Of a DNA stretch of 10,562 nt, positions 1 through 7,370 are shown piece after piece (positions within the stretch are counted from its first letter, which is position 1; every line of letters begins with the position of its first letter). Position numbers and translations under genes: made by a program. The notes below the pieces were generated by a model, which was given only the letters and a program-made list of their open reading frames with translations, searched no databases and was not told the origin of the DNA. Source of the DNA: Baffinella frigidus (lineage: Eukaryota > Cryptophyceae > Cryptomonadales > Baffinellaceae); NCBI GenBank assembly GCA_026770585.1, contig MU647344.1, forward strand, positions 113,367-123,928, read 5' to 3'.

Positions 1-97
1 CCTCCTACCGTAGGCCGAGGGATCCTAGGACCAAAACGTCTCGGCCTACGGTAGGAGGTCCTAGGCAATGCCGTAGGCCTAACTACCCCATTTTCAG
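1..97 (-). mobile_element. Hairpin family A, copy 1 (cut by window start)
   Basis: Left arm truncated to 19 bases (1-19), 20-base loop, full 58-base right arm (40-97) ending CCCCATTTTCAG. The loop is the reverse complement of the loop of the copy at 1079-1214, so the two are inserted in opposite orientation. No coding capacity. Confidence 0.8.
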
Positions 98-1078
98 GCC
101 GTTACCCTATTAGAGTGTGCACCATCTCGATCAAAAACTGTCCTGTCCTGGTGTGTGCGCGAGGTGGAGGCAGGCCTCTCGCTGCCACTCGAGAAAGCTG
201 AAAGATCCTTTTTGCATGTTGGGTTGTAAACGTTTGCACCAGGATAGGGCATTCCAACCTCGCGCCTGGTATGTTTTGTACCAGCGTGACCAATTTTCAG
301 CGAAAGTTACTACACAAATGCCCACTTGTAAAAACACATAGTTTTAAATAGGCCCCTCTAGCATTCTCGTGTGGTGCGGCGCCTCTGAAGTGCTGACAGA
401 AACGCATCACTCAGACACGGTGTGCTACACTTATCCCCGCCCGAGGTGGGCTCGTCTGGGACTGCAAACAATCGTCGATTTGGAACCTCTTGCAGAGGCG
501 CCGCCCCCACAGCTACGAAAGGATTTTCGGCCCATTTTGGGCCGAGTTTCCGTTACCTTATCCGTAGGAACCCACCTATGCCCCTACGGGTTGCCTACCG
601 TAGGGTCGTAGGTCTTCACGCTGAAGGGTTATTCAGAAACCCCTTCCAAGTCCGCTGTGTGGTTGCTGACAGGAGCGCGTTGCGGCGCCGAAGCCAGACG
701 GTCGGTCGTGACTGCCTTGCGTGTTCCTCTCTGCGGAGACGCCTCGGTTGTGAGGCGAGAAGTCCTAGGTGTGTGCGCGAGGTGGTGGCCACGCACAACA
801 CTACGGGGATCCTTCCTAAAGTTAATTATTGGATTGTTGCTTAGGAAACACGCCAAAAGTCAGCAATTGTTGGTCACGTTACACCGGATATCCGGGGCTG
901 GCGTGCCTCGTAGTCTTGTGCGCGGAGGCGCCTCTGAAGTGCTGACAGGGGCGCGTTGCTGAGACGCCTCGGTTGTGAGGAATTAGTCAACCACCGAGGC
1001 TCATCACCTGTCCAACCGAGGCTCACAACCTGTCCTAGACTTCTCTCCGCCCGAGTGTGAGGACCATCTCGCTACCAG
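98..1078. repeat. Gene-free stretch of dispersed repeat modules
   Basis: Contains recurring short modules and no credible gene: CCTCTGAAGTGCTGACAG at 383 and 931, GTGTGTGCGCGAGGTGG near 150 and 768 (again near 1893), a family G fragment on the minus strand (686-727), CTGAGACGCCTCGG at 958 (also 2154), and ATTAGTCAACCACCGAGG (982-1034), which recurs at 4206 and 6141. 540-615 has degenerate CCTACCGTAGGG palindromes like family A. Confidence 0.6.
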
Positions 1079-1214
1079 CTGAAAATGGGGTAGTTAGGCC
1101 TACGGGATTGCCTAGGACCTCCTACCGTAGGCCGAGACTTTTTGGTCCTAGGACCCCTCGGCCTACGGTAGGAGGTCCTAGGCAATGCCGTATGCCTAAC
1201 TACCCCATTTTCAG
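1079..1214 (+). mobile_element. Hairpin family A, copy 2 (136 bp)
   Basis: Arms of 58 bp (1079-1136, 1157-1214), starting CTGAAAATGGGG, match at 56 positions. The 20-base loop contains the palindrome GGTCCTAGGACC. Similarity to copy 1 continues about 12 bases past the right end (GCCGTTANCCTAT), so the element border or target may extend further. A non-autonomous foldback/MITE type; I cannot assign the superfamily. Confidence 0.85.
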
Positions 1215-1383
1215 GCCGTTAGCCTATGCACGCTGGGAGAGAATCCTGAAACGCGATGAATCGACGGCGCGTCCCCCCAGCACGCGTGGTTGGCTCGGGT
1301 TGGGGGTGGGGGGGTGGGAGGGAGTACAGCGACGAAGCAAGGTCCGAGGTGGAGAACATACGGCATGTTCAGACTGAGGTGGG

Positions 1384-1419
1384 CTCTTCTGGGACGCCGT
1401 CCTCTTCTGGGACGCCGTC
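1384..1419 (+). repeat. 18-bp tandem duplication, two exact copies
   Basis: CTCTTCTGGGACGCCGTC occurs at 1384-1401 and 1402-1419. A related phrase, GAGGTGGGCTCGTCTGGGAC, occurs near 443. Confidence 0.85.
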
Positions 1420-1429
1420 CTCACATCGT

Positions 1430-1523
1430 GGAACAGCCCCGCCGGCAGGCTCGTGAACGCCCGCGTGACCGGTCACGCGGACGCCGAAGCCAGACGGTCG
1501 GTGGTGACTGCCTTGCGTGTTCC
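1430..1523 (-). mobile_element. Family G element, 94 bp, minus orientation
   Basis: Short terminal GGAACA/TGTTCC arms and a central palindrome GCGTGACCGGTCACGC. Near-identical copies lie at 5746-5839 and 6641-6733 on the plus strand, with a fragment at 686-727. No coding capacity and no clear target duplication. Confidence 0.75.
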
Positions 1524-1682
1524 TACTCAAACGTCTCCTGCCCTCCTCTCACAGGATGTCACTGGACCAAGTCCGGTGTGTAGTGCTGAAACTGTCCTGG
1601 CTGGGTGGCAGTTGCTGATCGGTGTGATTTGAAACCGATGCAAGCGGGAAGCAACGTGACGCGTTCCGAGGCGCTGGCTGGA
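1524..1682. repeat. Dispersed GGCTGGGTGGCAGTTGCTGATC module
   Basis: The module GGCTGGGTGGCAGTTGCTGATC (from 1600) followed by GTGATTTGAAACCG and GCAACG recurs in diverged form from about 2060 and 2193. No gene seen. Confidence 0.5.
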
Positions 1683-1685
1683 GCT

Positions 1686-1833
1686 GATCTCATATGGAAA
1701 CACTTTTAATTTGTAAACTTGGTTCCATGAAATTTACTACGCAGAACGATCTTTATTAGTAATATTAGCGCAAACGTGTAGTAATTTTGATTGAATCAAA
1801 GTTGATAAATTAAAAGTGCTTCCACATGAGATC
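1686..1833. mobile_element. AT-rich MITE-like element, family E
   Basis: Two arms of about 56 bp (1686-1740, 1778-1833) form an imperfect inverted repeat with ends GATCTCAT / ATGAGATC and the shared phrase CACTTTTAATTT. It is AT-rich in GC-rich surroundings. Flanked by GCT on both sides (1683-1685, 1834-1836), a possible 3-bp target duplication. Such a duplication would fit PIF/Harbinger or CACTA types, but neither TIR is diagnostic. Confidence 0.7.
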
Positions 1834-1894
1834 GCTGACACGCCTCTGTTTCTCTGGCAGGTACTCATCGGGGTCATGTGTACTGTCCTCGTGT

Positions 1895-1969
1895 GTGCGC
1901 GACGTGGTGGCAGGCCTCTCGCTGCGAGAGGCCTGCCACCAGCGATATGCCTGCCACCACATCGCGCAC
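1895..1969. repeat. Nested palindrome, 75 bp
   Basis: The inner hairpin has perfect 17-bp arms (1905-1921, 1925-1941) with a CTG loop. The outer arms GTGCGCGACGTGGTGGCAGGC pair again with 1948-1969. So the same GTGGCAGGC segment occurs three times in alternating orientation. The plus-oriented part matches the dispersed module near 150. Confidence 0.8.
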
Positions 1970-2293
1970 CCACCGAGCGTCCGCCAAAAGTCAACGCTCG
2001 AGCGACCGTCAAAAGTCCTCACATCCGCCAGGCGGCTGTGAGGTGCTGACAGGACCCCTGGCTGGGCGGCGGTTGCTCATCCGCGTGATTTGATCAAACT
2101 TGAAACCGCTGCGGAAAGCAACGAGGCACCGAGGCGCTGACAGGAGGTCATCGCTGAGACGCCTCGGTCCACAGGTTCTCTCAAGTGCTCACAGGATCCC
2201 TGGCTGGGTGGCAGTTGCTGATCGGGGTCATGGGGCGCGCCGAGGCCTTCTCAGTCACCGTCGTCGCTGGTGAGGGTGTCCTCCCTGATTCCT
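1970..2293. repeat. Dispersed module stretch without a gene
   Basis: 1975-2010 (GAGCGTCCGCCAAAAGTCAA) matches 5270-5300. Further modules include GTGCTGACAGG, GGCTGGGCGGCGGTTGCT and CATGGGGCGCGCCGA; the last recurs near 2464. No coding signal seen. Confidence 0.5.
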
Positions 2294-2378
2294 GATTAGT
2301 TGACGCCGGAATCAGATTAGTTGACGCTGGAATCAGATTTGTTGACGCCGGATTCCCCGATTCCGGCGTCAACAAATC
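2294..2378 (+). repeat. 21-bp tandem repeat (x3) with an inverted fourth unit
   Basis: Units GATTAGTTGACGCCGGAATC(A) at 2294-2314, 2315-2335 and 2336-2356, then an inverted copy at 2358-2378. The third and inverted units form a 17-bp-arm hairpin (2336-2352 with 2362-2378). Single copies of the TTGACGCCGGAA phrase occur near 2940 (inverted) and 3981. Confidence 0.85.
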
Positions 2379-3063
2379 GTTAACCTAATTCCACCCTCCC
2401 CGCGCCACCCTCCACCCCGTGCCACCGCTTTTAGGACCGGATTTATTGACACCCACCACCCGTCATGGGGCGCGCCGAAGCCTTTTCTGTCACGGCCGTC
2501 GCTGGTCCACTCCAGGCCCTTGGGTGGGGTATTCCATGCTCGTTCTTGGAGCCGTTTGCTCGTTCTTGGAGCCGTTTTTATGCTAAAAATGACTTTTGAG
2601 AATTTTACCCCGTCAAAATGACTTTTGAATACCGCACCAAAGCACCCCCCCTCCAGCCCTGCGTGGGGCTCCCCACCCTTCCCGCGCCGCATCCTTTTCC
2701 TCTCCATCCCAGCCACTTGAAGCGACTCAACTGAGCTGAGTAAACAAAAACGAAGTTTTTGCTAAGCCAAAAACGAGGTTTTTGCAGGCGAAGTTGAGCA
2801 ATTTCAACGTTCTAGAAGCTCACTAACTTCTAGAAGCCCACTAATTCTGTGAGAATTAGAATAAATTCTTTTCTGAGACATCTCCGATACCCCGCTTGGG
2901 TCGAGAGGCCAAGTCGCTGGTATGGGTGTCCTCCCTAATTCCGGCGTCAACCTGATTCCAACCTCCCCACGCCTCCCTCCACCCCGTGCCACCGCTGGGG
3001 ATTTTTATGGACTCCCAACATAACTGACCTTCGTCGCTGGTTGTTCCCCACCCTCCCCGTCCT
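2379..3063. repeat. Gene-free stretch with CCCTCCACCCCGTGCCACCGCTT repeats
   Basis: CACCCTCCACCCCGTGCC occurs near 2405 and 2977 in context with ATTCCGGCGTCAAC, and again near 3244 and 4023. TGCTCGTTCTTGGAGCCGTT is in tandem at 2537-2576. AATGACTTTTGA occurs twice near 2588 and 2627. CAAAAACGAAGTTTTTG and CAAAAACGAGGTTTTTG form paired small hairpins at 2744-2785. TTCTAGAAGC is tandem near 2811. No gene seen. Confidence 0.55.
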
Positions 3064-3211
3064 TTAGGTCCTTGAGGTTATTTTAGCTCCCACCATAGGC
3101 GGACACCGGAACTCATCCCCCAGATGTGATCCGAAAGGAAGCATGGCCTTTCTACAGCACCATTTCCGGTGTCCGCCTATGTTGGGAGCTCGAAGAACCT
3201 AAAGGACCTAA
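3064..3211. mobile_element. Family F long-arm hairpin element, 148 bp
   Basis: Arms of 48 bp (3064-3111, 3164-3211) start TTAGGTCCTT and share GCTCCCANCATAGGCGGACACCGGAA. Only about 52 bases lie between them. This is the one full copy; fragments of it occur at 4038-4119, 5924-6014, about 6824-6858 and 9091-9139. The fragment inside intron 1 shows that the family reaches genes. Confidence 0.8.
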
Positions 3212-3360
3212 CGGAAACGACCATGCTTTGCCACCCCCCCCGTGCCACCCTCCACCCCGTGCTTCTTCTTCTTCTTCTTTATTACTCTCGATACAGGTCC
3301 TAAAACAGGCCCTTGAGCCTTGAGTTGAGTGATACAATAGTCTACCCCGTGCCACCGCTT
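3212..3360. repeat. Repeat-rich spacer
   Basis: Holds another CCACCCTCCACCCCGTGC module, a TTC microsatellite (3265-3279) and the CTACCCCGTGCCACCGCTT phrase into which family D inserted. Confidence 0.55.
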
Positions 3361-3503
3361 TCATCTCGAAAGATAACTGAATCAGTTCCCTAATTAGCGG
3401 TTTCATTTAATTAGGAGGCCTAATTGAATTTACTACGCCCCAACTAATTTCTACTATGCAACCTCCTATTGAACGTAACTGATTCAGTTATCTTCCGAGA
3501 TGA
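3361..3503. mobile_element. Family D MITE, 143 bp, with GCTT target duplication
   Basis: Terminal arms of 27 bp (3361-3387, 3477-3503) start TCATCTCG and match with one mismatch. Both sides carry GCTT (3357-3360, 3504-3507). The left flank CCCCGTGCCACCGCTT also occurs without the insertion near 2416 and 2984, so the element sits in a known repeat module. The interior is AT-rich and non-coding. Confidence 0.8.
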
Positions 3504-4037
3504 GCTTCCAGGGCCGTTCGGATTTATTAAGTCCCAACATAACTGACTGCCGGACAGCCCAGAATCCCAAGAGCTGGACGGCAGAGCCAGGTAACGTATC
3601 GCACACGGAACGGCTACCGTGTGCAATACGCTAGGGTCGCTCTTGTGTAGAGAGATTGATAATGTATTGCCAAACAACCAGCGTCAGCGCCGCACATGCT
3701 ACGCATTGTGCCACTTACTGTACCCCGTGTCGGCCGCTCATACGAGCATTTTCCGGATGGATTCTAACTCCACCTCCTATAGCTCTTGTGTATTAAGTGC
3801 TTCCTTACTTGAAGACCACTGGCCGGGTTTCCAAGAGGGGCATGTTTGTGCAATACGCTGACATGCTCCTAGGCTGCCTAGGAGCACATGACCACCCTAG
3901 GCTCGGTGCGTGTTCTGATTCGCGAGTAACCTCCGTAACGTATTGCACACGGTAGCACACTACGGAATGCCAGTGTTAGGTTGACGCCGGAAGTATGCCG
4001 TCCACCCTTACCCACGCTCCCCGTGCCACCCTCTAGC
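3504..4037. repeat. Gene-free stretch with hairpins and an 82-bp repeat
   Basis: CGTATCGCACACGG/CCGTGTGCAATACG hairpin at 3595-3631. An 82-bp segment (3698-3779) is identical to 6504-6585. CATGCTCCTAGGCTGCCTAGGAGCA hairpin near 3862-3888. CGTAACGTATTGCACACGGTAGC at 3936 repeats the first hairpin arm. TTGACGCCGGAA at 3981. No gene seen. Confidence 0.6.
3698..3779 (+). repeat. 82-bp direct repeat, copy 1
   Basis: Base-for-base identical to 6504-6585, from GCTACGCATTGTGCC to CCACCTCCTA, with unrelated flanks. No terminal inverted repeats. Confidence 0.85.
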
Positions 4038-4119
4038 CCGTTAGGTTCTTCGAGCTCCCAACATAGGCGGACACCGGAACTGGTTCTGCAGAAAAGCCAT
4101 GCTTCCTTTCGGATCACAT
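4038..4119 (-). mobile_element. Family F half-element, minus orientation
   Basis: Matches the right half of 3064-3211 in reverse: CCGTTAGGTTCTTCGAGCTC, the CATAGGCGGACACCGGAA core and the GGAAGCATGGC internal part. The other arm is missing. Confidence 0.75.
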
Positions 4120-4463
4120 TGAGCCACCCTTCCCACCGCCAGCCGCCCCACAGTCCCGATGTCGGCCTGAACCACCCCGTTGTCCCGACGTGGGCCTGAC
4201 CGTGTGAGCCTCGGTCGGACAGGTGACGAGCCTCGGTCGGACAGGTGACGAGCCTCGGTGGTTGACTAATGAAGGTACGTTCTGTCCACGCGTGTGCGTA
4301 CGTAGCAGGGTGCGGCCGGCCGCCCCACTGCCCCAGACCCGAACCCGCCCACGTGTGGTGGGCCTGAACATGTCCGCGTGCGTGCGTGGCAGGGTGGCTG
4401 GTGTGCGCGGGGCTGCTCGGGTGCATGACCTTCTTCCTCCGGGGAGATGAGGAGAGGCTGCAA
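4120..4463. repeat. Gene-free stretch with 22-bp tandem repeat
   Basis: GAGCCTCGGTCGGACAGGTGAC is tandem at 4206-4227 and 4228-4249, followed by GAGCCTCGGTGGTTGACTAATGAA. The reverse complement of this block, with one unit fewer, is at 6141-6191 and 982-1034. CCCGATGTCGGCCTGAACC and CCCGACGTGGGCCTGACC are another diverged pair. No gene seen. Confidence 0.6.
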
Positions 4464-4590
4464 CGCCACCTGAGGGAGGAGGGCCAGGCCCCGCGATGTT
4501 GCTTCGCCTAAGGAGGGGAATTCGAGGACACGCCCCGTGTAGGAGTATTCAGCGTGACCCCTGGGCGCCAGACCTCATCTGCCCCGTATA

Positions 4591-4691
4591 ACCCTTAAGT
4601 GCCCAGGCCCTCAAATTTGTAGGCCAAGAGGTCCTAGGCAGGTCCTAGGGTCCTACGGTAGGGCGCATGAGCCTACTGGGCACTTAAGGGA
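4591..4691. mobile_element. Family B hairpin, copy 1 (TA target)
   Basis: Terminal arms CCCTTAAGTGCCCAG / CTGGGCACTTAAGGG are perfect over 15 bp. Flanked by TA (4589-4590, 4692-4693), as in Tc1/mariner-type elements. The centre contains GTCCTAGG and CCTACGGTAGGG palindromes. Confidence 0.75.
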
Positions 4692-4782
4692 TAGGAGTAT
4701 TCGGCGCCACCTGCAAGAGGAGGGCCAGGCCCCCCGGGATGTTGCCTCTCATGAGGAGGGTCATCTAAGGACACGCCCCGTA

Positions 4783-4882
4783 TCCCTTAAGTGGCCAGGT
4801 GGTCAAATTTGACCCCCGATAGGTTTAGGCAGGTCATAGGACCCTACGGTAGGGCGTATGAGCCTACTGGCCACTTGAGGGA
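4783..4882. mobile_element. Family B hairpin, copy 2 (TA target)
   Basis: Arms TCCCTTAAGTGGCCAG / CTGGCCACTTGAGGGA, one mismatch, flanked by TA (4781-4782, 4883-4884). Same CCTACGGTAGGGCGTATGAGCC segment as copy 1. Confidence 0.75.
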
Positions 4883-5055
4883 TAGGAGTATTCGGCGCCA
4901 CCTTCGAGAGGAGGGCCAGGCCCCGCGATGTTGCTTCGCCTAAGGAGGGGAAGTTGAGGACACTCCCCGGGTAGGATTATTCGGCGTGACCGTCTGGGCT
5001 TTTTTTTAGGGGGACCAGCACCCTCGCGAGGTGCTTCTTTTTCTGAGGCGGGCTA

Positions 5056-5172
5056 CAGGGGTACCTCGCTCATAAGAAATCGCCCCCCCACTAGGACCAC
5101 CATAGGACCCTAGGCATGGTCCTACTGTAGGGTCCTAGGGGGGTGCTGTTTCGTATGAGCGAGGTACCCCTG
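5056..5172. mobile_element. Family C hairpin, copy 1, 117 bp (TA target)
   Basis: Ends CAGGGGTACCTCGCTCAT, paired with the inverted end, flanked by TA (5054-5055, 5173-5174). The centre has CCTAGG, GGTCCTAC and a C7 run paired with a G run. No coding capacity. The TA site suggests Tc1/mariner-type mobilisation. Confidence 0.8.
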
Positions 5173-5179
5173 TAGGCCT

Positions 5180-5242
5180 TGTGGGTATTAGGTTACGAGC
5201 CTTGGCAATAAGGATGCTCAGGCTCGTAACCTCATACCCACA
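5180..5242. repeat. Hairpin with 22-bp arms
   Basis: Arms 5180-5201 and 5221-5242 (starting TGTGGGTAT) match with two mismatches around a 19-base loop. It lies 5 bases after the family C target site. Confidence 0.75.
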
Positions 5243-5459
5243 GACCTCCCGCGCGAGTGTTGCTTCTCTCGAGCGTCCGCCAAAAGTCAACGTTCGAGCG
5301 TCCGTCAAAAGTCAACAGACAGCCTGAGGGTGGACCGCACTATGTGGACCACTCTCACTCTCACAGCCTACGCCCGTTCTACGGAGCTAGTGCAGCCCCC
5401 CTGTACAGTGACTTTACACAGTCCTGGGATGGGCCCGCTTCGGGACTGAGGCCTGCGTA
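5243..5459. repeat. Spacer with dispersed CCAAAAGTCAACG module
   Basis: GAGCGTCCGCCAAAAGTCAACG (5269) followed by a second half-copy, also at 1975. GGAGCTAGTGCAGC(C/T)CCCCTGTA occurs at about 5383 and again after family C copy 2 at about 5597. No gene seen. Confidence 0.5.
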
Positions 5460-5576
5460 CAGGGGTACCTCGCTCATAAGAAACCGCCCCCCCCTCGGAC
5501 CCTACAGTAGGCCTACGCCTAGGGCCCTGTGGTGGTCCTAGGGGGGGGGCGGTTTCTCATGAGCGAGGTACCCCTG
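5460..5576. mobile_element. Family C hairpin, copy 2, 117 bp
   Basis: Same ends and length as copy 1. Flanked by TA on the left (5458-5459) and CA on the right, a mutated target site. The centre differs and contains CCTACAGTAGGCCTACGCCTAGGGCC. Confidence 0.8.
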
Positions 5577-5745
5577 CAGCGCACGCCCTTTCTGAGGAGC
5601 TAGTGCAGCTCCCCTGTAAATCCATACTGATCATTAAATGCACGCCAAAATACAATCTTTCGACTACTGGCGCGCGCCGCACATTTTCGCATGGCACCTG
5701 GACAGGAAATATCTGTCAAAGACCTGCCATCGGGTATGCCCGAAA

Positions 5746-5839
5746 GGAACACGCAAGGCAGTCACGACCGACCGTCTGGCTTCGGCGTCCGCGTGACCGG
5801 TCACGCGGGCGTTCACGAGCCTGCCGGCGGGGCTGTTCC
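5746..5839 (+). mobile_element. Family G element, 94 bp, plus orientation
   Basis: Starts GGAACACGCAAGGC and ends GGGGCTGTTCC. It lies between two copies of CCTGCCATCGGGTATGCCCGA (5723-5743 and 5851-5871). That 21-bp direct repeat is too long for a usual transposon duplication and may predate the insertion. Confidence 0.75.
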
Positions 5840-5923
5840 CGGTCTTTGGCCTGCCATCGGGTATGCCCGATAAGGAAACCATTTAGCCGGGGTCTGCTGC
5901 GGTCCTCTGCACCGGCGGGCCTG

Positions 5924-6014
5924 ATGTGATCCGAAAGGCAGCATGGCTTTTCTGCAAATAAGTTCCAGTGTCCGCCTATGGTGGGAGTTGAAATAACCTA
6001 ACGGACCTAAAGGA
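5924..6014 (+). mobile_element. Family F half-element, plus orientation
   Basis: ATGTGATCCGAAAGGCAGCATGG through GTGTCCGCCTATGGTGGGAG to CCTAACGGACCTAAAGG. Same half as at 4038-4119. Confidence 0.75.
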
Positions 6015-6465
6015 TTCCGAAACCTGCGGCCCTGTCGCGGGCCGCACATTCATCGCAAGGATCCTGTGAAACCATGAGACCCCGCTTAGGAGGAGAGAGG
6101 CCGCGCCGGCCAAGGCCCGACACCCAAGCGAGAGAGAACTTACCTTCATTAGTCAACCATCGAGGCTCATCACCTGTCCGACCGAGGCTCACAAACCAAC
6201 TTGGTGTGGGGCACACCGGGGAGCAGCACCGTGAGTGGTTGTGATTGGTAGTGTCATGCATCCACACCCTCTCTACACGGGTAGATATGATTTGTTTGGT
6301 TGAACGCTTTGAGCTACGTTCAAGTCCTGATTACTGATTACTGAATTTATTAAAGAGGTTTCGCCGTTATTGCCTAACCCGTGCCTTAAACAGACTATGA
6401 TCGGTCCATGTTATACCCCGCTCAGTCTGTCTCCGAGGGATGCTCCCCGAAGATTGGCGCAGATG
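6015..6465. repeat. Gene-free stretch
   Basis: Contains the hairpin TGCGGCCCTGTCGCGGGCCGCA (6014-6035 region) that recurs changed near 6769, and the inverted copy of the 4206 block (6141-6191). The rest, about 6200-6465, is sequence in which I recognise nothing. Confidence 0.5.
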
Positions 6466-6503
6466 AGTCCATCGTTGCAGTGCCATTTCCCGAAACCCGG
6501 CAC

Positions 6504-6585
6504 GCTACGCATTGTGCCACTTACTGTACCCCGTGTCGGCCGCTCATACGAGCATTTTCCGGATGGATTCTAACTCCACCTCCTA
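6504..6585 (+). repeat. 82-bp direct repeat, copy 2
   Basis: Identical to 3698-3779 and 2.8 kb downstream. Identity suggests recent duplication or conversion. Confidence 0.85.
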
Positions 6586-6640
6586 CCAGCTACGTTCAAG
6601 TCCACCGTTGCAGTGCCATTTCCCGAAACCCGGGTTTGTT

Positions 6641-6733
6641 GGAACACGCAAGGCAGTCACCTCGGACAGTTGGCTTCGGCGTCCGCGTGACCGGTCACGC
6701 GGGCGTTCACGAGCCTGCCGGCGGGGCTGTTCC
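6641..6733 (+). mobile_element. Family G element, 93 bp
   Basis: As at 5746-5839 but diverged for about 12 bases after GGCAGTCAC. It is bracketed by two identical 34-bp repeats (6599-6632 and 6738-6771). Confidence 0.75.
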
Positions 6734-6746
6734 CTGAAGTCCACCG

Positions 6747-7370
6747 TTGCAGTGCCATTTCCCGAAACCCGCGGCCCTGTCGCGGACCGCACGACCGCTC
6801 CGTAGCAAGGACGGGTCGTGGGGCTATGTTGGGAGCATTTTAAACCTAGAAGACCTAACGGGTGCGGCTGTCCAGGAGAACCTCACGCCCCCAGACTCCG
6901 GTCGCGCAGCAGTGACCCCGTCGCCACGGCCCCTTGCGATCTTCCTCTCAGCACAGCGGTTGCTCTCCAAGGAGTTGTTGGAGTCTCACTCAGGGGAGCT
7001 CGTAAGCTGGTCGACTTTGCTGGCGAGAATTTCGAACCTGCACATAGCCCGCCTCAACAGCGTCAGCGCTGGCAGCTCCATGCCTTCGACCGAGACACAT
7101 GGGGAATTCAGTACTGTTCCCCCCATGCGAGCCCATGGATGCCCATGGTCTTCTCTCCTCGATATCTGCACCGTCCCCGAGCAAATTCCGCACCCCGTCC
7201 GTTTCCCGCACAATCGAGAGGGAGGTCGCACCAGCAACAGCGGCAAGATTGCAGGCACGGTTGGGCGTAACACGGTAACCGACAGAGGTCCTGTCACCGT
7301 TCCCGGGAACGGAGCCGATTCCATGTTACCGACGGTAACAGAGCCCTCAGACGACCTATTCTCTGTGTGA
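6747..7370 (+). CDS. Unrecognised 207-codon open frame, possibly a gene fragment
   Basis: Opens with ATG at 6747 inside a dispersed repeat, so the true start, if any, is later (for example the Met codon at 7080, within SSMPSTETHG). The middle has a plausible helical segment (LSAQRLLSKELLESHSGELV, then LLARISNLHIARL). It ends TVTEPSDDLFSV with TGA at 7368. I recognise no domain. The opposite strand is open over 6986-7609 and a second plus frame over 6818-7270, so openness alone is weak evidence. In its favour, 6880-7370 is the longest stretch in the left two thirds without obvious repeats. It could be an exon or decayed gene, or non-coding. Confidence 0.2.
   Translation: MQCHFPKPAALSRTARPLRSKDGSWGYVGSILNLEDLTGAAVQENLTPPDSGRAAVTPSPRPLAIFLSAQRLLSKELLESHSGELVSWSTLLARISNLHIARLNSVSAGSSMPSTETHGEFSTVPPMRAHGCPWSSLLDICTVPEQIPHPVRFPHNREGGRTSNSGKIAGTVGRNTVTDRGPVTVPGNGADSMLPTVTEPSDDLFSV
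7297..7339. other. Cluster of two perfect palindromes
   Basis: CCGTTCCCGGGAACGG (7297-7312) is a perfect 16-bp palindrome and GTTACCGACGGTAAC (7325-7339) is a 15-bp inverted repeat with one central base. A further GACAG/CTGTC pair lies just before. They could be protein-binding sites upstream of the downstream gene or a small hairpin remnant. Confidence 0.45.

Larger units (their letters stand above)
4464..4991 (+). repeat. Tandem array of about 95-bp units, partly filled by family B hairpins
   Basis: Units run CGCCACCT - GAGGAGGGCCAGGCCCC - ATGTTGC - AGGAGGG - GAGGACACGCCCC - TAGGAGTATTCGGCG. Copies start at about 4464, 4706 and 4897. The site just before TAGGAGTATTC is empty in the first and third copies and holds a hairpin in the second. 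Another hairpin sits before a further TAGGAGTATTC at 4692. Confidence 0.75.
6466..6771 (+). repeat. Three copies of a 34-bp repeat
   Basis: The phrase beginning AGTCCACCGTTGCAGTGCC and ending CCCGAAACCCG is at 6466-6499 (one mismatch), 6599-6632 and 6738-6771 (identical). Between the first two lies the 82-bp repeat; between the last two, a family G element. Confidence 0.8.

Noticed and set aside
1224-1583. Overlapping 66-106 codon frames on both strands
   Set aside because: They cover a G-run, an 18-bp tandem repeat and a family G element; openness follows from composition.
4206-4273. CRISPR-like or satellite array
   Set aside because: Only two 22-bp units without spacers, and the same block recurs at 6141 and 982 as a dispersed repeat.
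3878-4426. 182-codon minus-strand open frame
   Set aside because: Runs across dispersed repeats and a family F half-element; the peptide is low-information and repeats elsewhere in the window.
6300-6600. tRNA gene suggested by GTTCAAGTCC at about 6319 and 6593
   Set aside because: This resembles a T-arm B box, but no acceptor, D or anticodon stems can be paired around it.
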